DNA of 64,000 bases from Burkholderiaceae bacterium (GTDB lineage Bacteria; Pseudomonadota; Gammaproteobacteria; Burkholderiales; Burkholderiaceae_E): NCBI GenBank assembly GCA_021166725.1, contig JAJPES010000065.1, forward strand, positions 20,962-84,961, in the 5' to 3' direction. Position numbers and translations under genes: made by a program. A model generated the notes under the pieces. That model was not told the DNA's origin. It saw nothing but the letters and a program-made list of their open reading frames with translations, and ran no database searches. This document shows, in pieces, positions 57,718-64,000 of the stretch. Numbering within the stretch: the stretch's first letter is position 1; every line of letters starts with the position of its first letter.

Positions 57718-57949
57718 TGGCTTTCCTCATGCTGAAAACGTGCCGAACCGCGCCACGCGCCGTGTAGCAGATGACGACCATGCGCCCGGCGAGCATGCCG
57801 TAGCAGATGATCCGTCGCTCATCGTAGTTCCGGCGCGTGTCTTCGATTTCGACCGTGATCCCGCTGAAGACCCTGCGGGCATCTTCGAAGTCGAGTCCAC
57901 GGTCCTTCAGCGTGCGAACCCGCTTGCCTGGGTCGAACGAGACACGCAT
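57659..57949 (-). CDS. brnT: BrnT family ribonuclease toxin
   Basis: VSFDPGKRVRTLKDRGLDFEDARRVFSGITVEIEDTRRNYDERRIICYGMLAGRMVVICYTARGAVRHVFSMRKANDREKARF. Confidence 0.85.
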   Translation of the reverse strand: MRVSFDPGKRVRTLKDRGLDFEDARRVFSGITVEIEDTRRNYDERRIICYGMLAGRMVVICYTARGAVRHVFSMRKANDREKARFSSQLEVGPRES

Positions 57950-58444
57950 AGTTATTGTAGTTACGGAAACAGGTCGGCGCAACGAGTGCCGCCGTTTCAA
58001 TCGGCCGGGGCTGAGGACCCTCGCTTCGACGGGTGGTCAAGGCACGCGAACTCGCGAGTCGCAGCTGCTGCGCTTTCCTCTCGAAGCTGCCGTGACAAGC
58101 ACGCCACGGCAATCGTTGTCCTGCCTTTTTGCTTAGGCAGTTTGGTGGTGCCAGTCCCGATAGCCGCAATCAAAGCGGCGACGCGACGCTCCGATCCGCG
58201 CTCGCAATTGAAGCGTTCCTCGTCGTGGAATCGATTCCACATGCGAAGGCGCTCGTTTTGCGAGCGTCGAATCGGGAGTTCCGTGCGCCGGATCATGAAT
58301 TCCGAGCGGATCGGCGCACCCGCGCGACCCGGCTCCAGCACGCGGGGGCCAGCCCGAGCGTCATCAGGCACACCCGGCCACTCGTCGTACAGCTGCAGCC
58401 CCTTCTGGGGCGAGCATTCGAGCATGGCGGCCGCAGAGCCGACG

Positions 58445-58512
58445 GCACGGCGTGGTGCTGGTCGAGGTAGCCGGTCAGGGAAGTGGTGGAGATCGACGTC
58501 GTCGACGCGAGG
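58445..58512 (-). pseudogene. second, more decayed YbaK N-terminal remnant
   Basis: GCTGGTCGAGGTAGCCGGTCAGGgaagtggTGGAGATCGACgtcg, similar to the N-terminal region at 38560-38610. Confidence 0.5.
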
Positions 58513-58819
58513 CAATGCCTTGCACCCCGCGCCGCCAATCGCGATACTCCCACCCGCGCATCAAGAAGGGCCCCGCCCCTGCCAACCTGCCCGCCCGGGC
58601 AAGGTGGTTCGCGAAAGCGGATGCGGCCAACCTCGGCAACCAAACGGGTGAACGAATGAACGAGCCTTCCTCCCTGCGCCCCCGCGCCTGACCGCGCGCG
58701 AGCCCCGCACCACTTCCGAATACACGCAGCACGCCCGACCCACGTCACGGGTCCGGGGGATTTGATCCCGCTTGCGGCCCCGGGCACATCGCCGAAGCCG
58801 CTAAAGAGGAGCACCACGA

Positions 58820-60574
58820 ATGCGCACCCACGCGCTTCGCAGCCTGGCCCTGCACGGCCTCGACCACCTCGACGCGGTCGTCGTCGCCGCGCTCGCCTCC
58901 GAAGAGCCGCTGCTGCTCGTCGGCCCGCACGGCAGCGCCAAGTCGGCGCTGCTCAACCGCATCGGCGCCGCGCTCGGCCTCGAGCATCGCCACTACAACG
59001 TCGGTGCAGTGTTTCACGCTATCCGCCACTTACGGGCCGCGCCTTTGCCCACGGAGCCGCGTTGCGAATCCTCGCCATGCCGCCCGGCATGGCTGTGGTT
59101 CGCGCCTTGCTCCGCGGGCAAATCCGCTGGCCCATAAGCGGCGCATGGCGTGAAACACTGCACTGCCCTGGTCTCCTTCGACGACCTGCTCGGCTCCCCG
59201 CGGCCGAACGAGGCACGCACCGAACTGCAATACCTGCGCACGCCGGCCACGCTGTGGGACGCGGAGTCGGTGTTCCTCGACGAGATCTCGCGCTGCCGCC
59301 CCGAGGTGCAGAACAAGCTCTTCTCGATCGTGCACGAGCGGCGCGTGATGGGCGTGGCGCTCGAGCGGCTGCGCTACCGCTGGGCGGCGATGAATCCACC
59401 GGCGGCCTTCGATGCGACGGGCGACATCGACGACGCGTATCTCGGCTCGCAGCCGCTCGACCCCGCGCTCGCCGATCGCTTCGCGTTCATCGTCGAGTTG
59501 CCGACGATGGCGGAGATGACGCCGGCCGATCGACGTCGGCTGATCGCGCACGGCGACGACTTCGCACCGGCCCCGATGCCTCCGCTGCGCGCCCTCGTCG
59601 ACGCCGCCCATGAGCGCCAGCGCCTGTCGCTCGAAGCCTTCGACGACTGGGTCGTCGGCTACGTCGACTCGCTGGTCGCGCCGCTCGCCGAAGCCGGCCT
59701 GCCGATGTCGGGCCGACGCGCCGCGATGCTGCGCCGGTCGATCCACTTCGTGCACGGCGCGCGCGAAGCGCTCGGCTGCGCGAAGAAGAACCGCCCGAGC
59801 CAGGCGCAAGCAACGCCGAACGGCGAGACCCCCGAGCCAACCTGCACGATCGACGACTCCGCCCTCGAAGCGCTGCGCTGGGGCCTGCCGCACCGCGCGC
59901 GCGGCCGCGCGGCGTGGCAAGAGTCGACGCTGCTCGCGCTGCACCGGCACGCGGTCGAGCTCGCGGGCGAACCGCTCGGCTCGCCGCTCGCGCGCCTGCG
60001 CAACGAGCCGAACCCGGTGCGCCGCATCGCGCTCGCGCTCGCGATGCCCGCAGGAACGCTGTCGCGCACCGCGTTCTCCGCGCTCGTCGCCGACGCGTGT
60101 GCCGCGCAGGACGTCGCCGGCCGCTACCTGCTCGCGCGCCGCCTGCTGCCCGTGCTCGCCGAGCGCGACACGGCGAACGCGCCCACGCTCGAGATGCTCG
60201 CCGAGCCGCTCGGCCGCGTGCTCGACTTCGAGCGCGACGCGACGCACCGCTTGCAGCTCACGCGCGCCGAGGTGACGCGTTACAACGAGCTGCTCGCCGT
60301 GCTCGCGAAGCTCGACGCGTCCGACGAGCGCGAGGCGTCGCTCGGCAACGTGCTCTACACGCTCTTCGCTGTCGAGCACGCGAGTTTCGATGCGAAGGAA
60401 GTGATCGCGCGCGACGCGCAGTTCGCGCGATGGTTCGCACAGTGCCTGGAGAAGACGGCGGACGACGCGGCGAAGCCAAGCTCGCGCGCGAACCCACCGC
60501 GTCCGAAGGAAGGCGGGACGACGCCGAAGCCCACGCGCGCCGCTGCCCGCTCCGCCACCACGAAGGTGGCCTGA
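58820..60574 (+). pseudogene. MoxR-type AAA ATPase gene interrupted by a hairpin element (single in-frame TAA at 59135-59137); downstream part also open as 59150-60574
   Basis: LLVGPHGSAKSALLNRIGAALGLEHRHYN | element | ALVSFDDLLGSPRPNEARTELQYLRTPATLWDAESVFLDEISRCRPEVQNKLFSIVHERRV; both halves in the same reading frame. Confidence 0.85.
59004..59163. mobile_element. ~160-bp foldback/MITE-like element, nearly palindromic over its whole length
   Basis: Ends GTGCAGTGTTTCACGC...GCGTGAAACACTGCAC exact; inverted homology continues to a central GCCATGCCgcccGGCATGGC; interrupts a conserved AAA sequence. Confidence 0.78.
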
Positions 60575-61227
60575 TGCGCGAATCCGCCGCCTCAGCGCTG
60601 CACAACATGTCGGCGCCGCCGCGCAGCACCGTCGACGTGCGGCCGTTGCGTGTGACCGGCAAGGCGCACGGGCGCTCGGCGAGCGGCTTTGACGATGCCG
60701 GTAGGCAAGGCCGCGCCGGCGCCAAGGGCCGCACGCCCAGCGGCGAGTTCTTCGCCCGCGTCTGCCTCGTCGGCCTGCTGCACGACGGCCGCGCGCACGA
60801 ACTGTGCGGCCGCGACATCGCGCGTTCGGTCTGGCGAGAACCCGACGAGTTGATCGACGCCGTGGCAATGCTGCGAACGAACGGGGAACACGGCCCGCGC
60901 TTCAAGGCCGAACGACTCGCCGTGCGCGAGCTGTCGCCCACCGCGCTGCACGACGAGTTCCTCGAACGCGTCGCCGCGCTCGGCCCCATGAACCTGCCGC
61001 CACTGTTGCTCGCGCGCAGCATCCCGCAAGGCGGCGCCGTGCCTGTGCAGCGCCCGACCGAGCCGCTCGTCGCACTGCGGCTGCTCGCCGGCACGGCAGG
61101 CGGGCTCTTCCTGCGCGCCCGCGCACCGAGCGTCGGCCTCTTCCTCTTCGGCACGCCCGGCGCGTCGCTCGGCGCGAACGACACGACCTTCGACTACTAC
61201 CTGCCCGCCGGAGCCGCACGCCGATGA
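60574..61227 (+). CDS. hypothetical protein of the MoxR/VWA locus
   Basis: TGATG overlap with the AAA gene; GEFFARVCLVGLLHDGRAHELCGRDIARSVWREPDELIDAVAMLRTNGEHGP. Confidence 0.7.
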   Translation: MRESAASALHNMSAPPRSTVDVRPLRVTGKAHGRSASGFDDAGRQGRAGAKGRTPSGEFFARVCLVGLLHDGRAHELCGRDIARSVWREPDELIDAVAMLRTNGEHGPRFKAERLAVRELSPTALHDEFLERVAALGPMNLPPLLLARSIPQGGAVPVQRPTEPLVALRLLAGTAGGLFLRARAPSVGLFLFGTPGASLGANDTTFDYYLPAGAARR

Positions 61228-62651
61228 CTAGCGTCCACGCCGTTCACGACACCGAGCGCCACGCCTCCGAGCTCCAGGCGCGCGCGCTGCGCGACCGCAT
61301 CCACGCCTGCGTGCCCGTCACCGGCCAGGCCTTCGCGAAGCTGCTCTCGCTGCTGTCGATCGAGGTGTCCGATGAGATCCCGACCGCCTCCGTGACGACC
61401 GGCGCGCGCTCGTCGATGCTCGTGAACCCCGAATTCGTCGCGCGCCACTGCCGCACCGACGAGCACCTGTCGATGCTCGTGTTGCACGAGCTGTACCACG
61501 TGCTGCTCGGCCACACGCGGCTCTACCCGCGCGCGACGCCCGCGCAGAACTGGGCGTTCGACTGCCTGATCAACGCGCAGCTGTGCCGACTGTTCCCGAG
61601 CGCGCGATACACGACCTTCTTCACGCAGTTCACGCAGCAGGCGAGCGGACCCGTCGTCCTGCTCGCCCCGCCGCCCGGGTGGGACCCGGATCCGCATCGG
61701 CCGCACGAGACTCGCGCGCAGCAGCTCGTCTGCTACGGCGAAGGCAGCGCCGCGCTGCTGCTCGAGGAGACGCACTGGCGCCTGTACAGCGACGAGTCGG
61801 TGACGACCGAGGAGCTGTACCGGTGGCTCGAACGAGCGGCAGTCGCAGGCGAACTCGAGAATGCGCCGCTGCTCGGCAACCACGACCCGACCGGCACCGA
61901 CGTCGACGCGACACTTCTGCACCCGGACGCGCTGCGCGAGATCCGCGACATCGTCGCGCGCTGGCCGATGATCGAGCTGCGCAGCGGCCGCGACCAGGGC
62001 GGCGAGATGCGGCGCGACCGCATCACGCTCGCCGAGCGCCGATCGCACGCGACACGCGTGCTGCGCCGCGCGATCGCGCAGGCGGCCAGTCGCTCGGGCA
62101 GCGGACTCGCGCAACGCACCGCCGCCACCACCGTGCCGACGCTGTCGCCCTTCGATCGCGGCCACGATCGCAGGGCCGCCGTGCAGCGCGTGCTCGGCTT
62201 CGAGCCGCTGCTGTGGTCCGACGCGTCGAGCGTTGTGCAGCGCAGCTCCGTCGAGCGCGTGCGCGTCTACCTCGACCTGTCGGGTTCGATGAGCGGCGTG
62301 CTGCCCGCGCTCTACGCCGCGCTCGTCGGCTGCCTCGACCTCGTCGAGCCCGTCGTCTTGGGCTTCTCGACCGGCATTGCACCGCTCACGCACGCGCAGC
62401 TACGCGCCGGCGTGCGCCTGAGCACCGGCGGCACCGACATCGACGCCGTCACCGACCACCTGCTCGATGCCGGCGTGCGCCACGCGCTCGTCGTCACCGA
62501 CGGATGGGTGGGCAAGGTGCCCGACGAGCATCGTCATCAGCTCGCGAGGCGCGGCGTGAAGCTCGTCGTCGCGATTACCGATCGCGGAGACGCGTCGTTC
62601 GCCGAGCGGATCGGCGCGCCGGTCCACCGGCTGCCGCCGCTCGACGCCTGA
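61224..62651 (+). CDS. putative metallopeptidase plus VWA-like domain protein
   Basis: LSMLVLHELYHVLLGHTRLYP...WAFDCLINAQL (HExxH-like metallopeptidase); RVYLDLSGSMSGVLPALYAAL...GGTDIDAVTDHLL...ALVVTDGWVG (VWA). Confidence 0.82.
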   Translation: MTSVHAVHDTERHASELQARALRDRIHACVPVTGQAFAKLLSLLSIEVSDEIPTASVTTGARSSMLVNPEFVARHCRTDEHLSMLVLHELYHVLLGHTRLYPRATPAQNWAFDCLINAQLCRLFPSARYTTFFTQFTQQASGPVVLLAPPPGWDPDPHRPHETRAQQLVCYGEGSAALLLEETHWRLYSDESVTTEELYRWLERAAVAGELENAPLLGNHDPTGTDVDATLLHPDALREIRDIVARWPMIELRSGRDQGGEMRRDRITLAERRSHATRVLRRAIAQAASRSGSGLAQRTAATTVPTLSPFDRGHDRRAAVQRVLGFEPLLWSDASSVVQRSSVERVRVYLDLSGSMSGVLPALYAALVGCLDLVEPVVLGFSTGIAPLTHAQLRAGVRLSTGGTDIDAVTDHLLDAGVRHALVVTDGWVGKVPDEHRHQLARRGVKLVVAITDRGDASFAERIGAPVHRLPPLDA

Positions 62652-62708
62652 TGTTTCCCGTCCGTCCACCACCCCAAAATCCCCTGCCACCCGACCCCGG
62701 AAAATGCC

Positions 62709-63884
62709 ATGCCAATGCACCTAGGAAGCACGCACACCGAATCCGCCGAGTTCGTCCTCCCCGGCCACCCCGACAAGCTCTGCGACGCGCTCGCCGATGC
62801 GATCGTCGAGCACGTGATGCACGGCGATGCGCTCGGCCAGTGCGGCATCGAAGCCCCCTGCATCTTCGACCGCGTCTTCGTCACCGGCCGCGTCGCCGCG
62901 CACCGCGAGGTGCTCGACACGCTCGACATCGACGCGCTCGTGCGCCGCACCTACCGCGAAGCCGGCTACGGCGAAGACGCCGCCGGCCACGTCTGGGGCC
63001 CGCGCCCCGAGGACCTGCGCATCGAACGCGCGATGCGCATCGGCGAGTTCGAGCCCGGCGAGCGCGAGCACCGCCACCTCTCCGACGACCAGGCCATCTG
63101 CATCGGCTACGCGAACACGATGCGCGACACCGACCACCTGCCGCCCGCGCACTGGCTCGCGCGCCGCATCGCGCGCGAGCTCTTCCGGCTGCGCATCGAG
63201 AAGGGCGCCGGCGAGATCGGCCCCGACGGCAAGGTGCTCGCGCAGGTGCGCACCGACGGCCTGCAGTGGCAGCCGCTGCGCGTGTCGATCTCGCTGCACC
63301 ACGACGAGGGATCGGACTGGCTGCTGCTGCGCCGGATCGCCGAGGAGGCGGTGGCGACCGCGTGCGCGGGCAAGACAATGCCGGAGATCGTGCTAAACGG
63401 CGCGGGGATGTTCGTCTGCGGCGGGCCGAACGGGGACAACGGGACGACGGGAAAAAAGCTGGTGATGGATGCGTATGGGCCGACGGTGCCGATCGGGGGC
63501 GGGGCTTGGTCGGGAAAGGATTTCAACAAGGTGGATCGGGTGGGGGCGGTGTTGGCGCGGGAGATGGCGCTCGAGGCGGTGGGGCGGGCGAGGTATGAGG
63601 CGCGGGTTGAGGTTCAGTATGAGCCGGGGTGTCCGGAAGCCGCTTCGACCGCGCTTTGGATTGATAGCGCATCGCAAGGGGCGCTGCCGAACGCGCTCGC
63701 ATCAACAAACGCATTTCGATCGGGTCGCCTTTCCCGAGAAGTCGGCGCGTCGCTGCCGGAAATCGCTCGCTGGGGAACGTTCCAGTCCCGATTTTTTAGG
63801 GGCATGGCACAGGTGAACTCTAGTGAAACAGACTTACGTACGCGAGAACAGCCCGCTTTGCTGTCAACGTCGGTTGAAATCTGA
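62709..63884 (+). CDS. divergent S-adenosylmethionine synthetase (MetK-like)
   Basis: TESAEFVLPGHPDKLCDALADAIVEHV, CGGPNGDNGTTGKKLVMDAYGP, GGGAWSGKDFNKVDRVGAVLARE; C-terminus unusual and near an IS-like end. Confidence 0.8.
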   Translation: MPMHLGSTHTESAEFVLPGHPDKLCDALADAIVEHVMHGDALGQCGIEAPCIFDRVFVTGRVAAHREVLDTLDIDALVRRTYREAGYGEDAAGHVWGPRPEDLRIERAMRIGEFEPGEREHRHLSDDQAICIGYANTMRDTDHLPPAHWLARRIARELFRLRIEKGAGEIGPDGKVLAQVRTDGLQWQPLRVSISLHHDEGSDWLLLRRIAEEAVATACAGKTMPEIVLNGAGMFVCGGPNGDNGTTGKKLVMDAYGPTVPIGGGAWSGKDFNKVDRVGAVLAREMALEAVGRARYEARVEVQYEPGCPEAASTALWIDSASQGALPNALASTNAFRSGRLSREVGASLPEIARWGTFQSRFFRGMAQVNSSETDLRTREQPALLSTSVEI

Positions 63885-64000
63885 CCCACTTTCGATAGGA
63901 AACGTCGGAGTAAATCTGACCCACCTGGTTCTCTCGTGAGGGCGCTGCTGGGTCGCGCAGCGACGCAGCAGCGCCCATCGTCATCTGGCTGCCTTCGACG
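63862..64000. mobile_element. terminal part of an IS21-like insertion sequence, continuing beyond the window
   Basis: Two subterminal repeats TTGAAATCTGACCCACTTTCG and AGTAAATCTGACCCACCTGG, the type of multiple end repeats seen in IS21-family elements; no transposase visible in the window. Confidence 0.45.

Noticed and set aside
58000-58800. Several overlapping short ORFs on both strands
   Set aside because: No convincing family or conserved start; looks like decayed intergenic sequence
59004-59163. Foldback element considered as an integron attC site or a group I/II intron
   Set aside because: No attC R'/R'' core motifs such as GTTRRRY, and far too short and lacking intron core structure for a self-splicing intron

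Overview
This is a 64-kb window of a GC-rich bacterial chromosome. Gene content (UbiK, DUF502, DUF1840, gshA-gshB-PTS IIA-ptsH-ptsI order, SorC-glpD, quinohemoprotein dehydrogenase) suggests a Burkholderiales-like betaproteobacterium; that placement is inference. From 1 to about 38 kb it is mostly intact housekeeping, metabolic and transport genes. These include glpD, comM, ubiK, glnK-amtB, two divergent GH17/GT2 beta-glucan-type genes, gshAB with a PTS module, an AtuA-like/TRAP cluster and an ABC exporter. From about 36 to 59 kb the window is accessory in character, with two VapBC-type modules, one BrnTA module, a frameshifted antitoxin, an Ivy-like gene and paralogous segments. Those segments (queC, LysR, cox-like, lipoprotein pair, hsp20 pair, ybaK) are partly intact and partly reduced to short ordered scars. 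The most notable observations are: (i) a translationally coupled four-gene HPr-rel-A-type cassette at 21.1-24.0 kb, next to the genuine HPr/EI genes, with an uncharacterised small Cys-containing protein at its head; (ii) a ~160-bp, almost fully palindromic foldback element inserted in phase in a MoxR-type AAA ATPase gene, inside a MoxR / unknown / metallopeptidase-VWA / divergent MetK locus at 58.8-63.9 kb; (iii) a 165-bp CTAG-flanked element with 26-bp terminal inverted repeats and an extreme C-tract between comM and ubiK; (iv) multi-piece deletion scars, including an orphaned heat-shock-type promoter. The right edge appears to enter an IS21-like element. All homology calls come from reading the translations; no searches were run.
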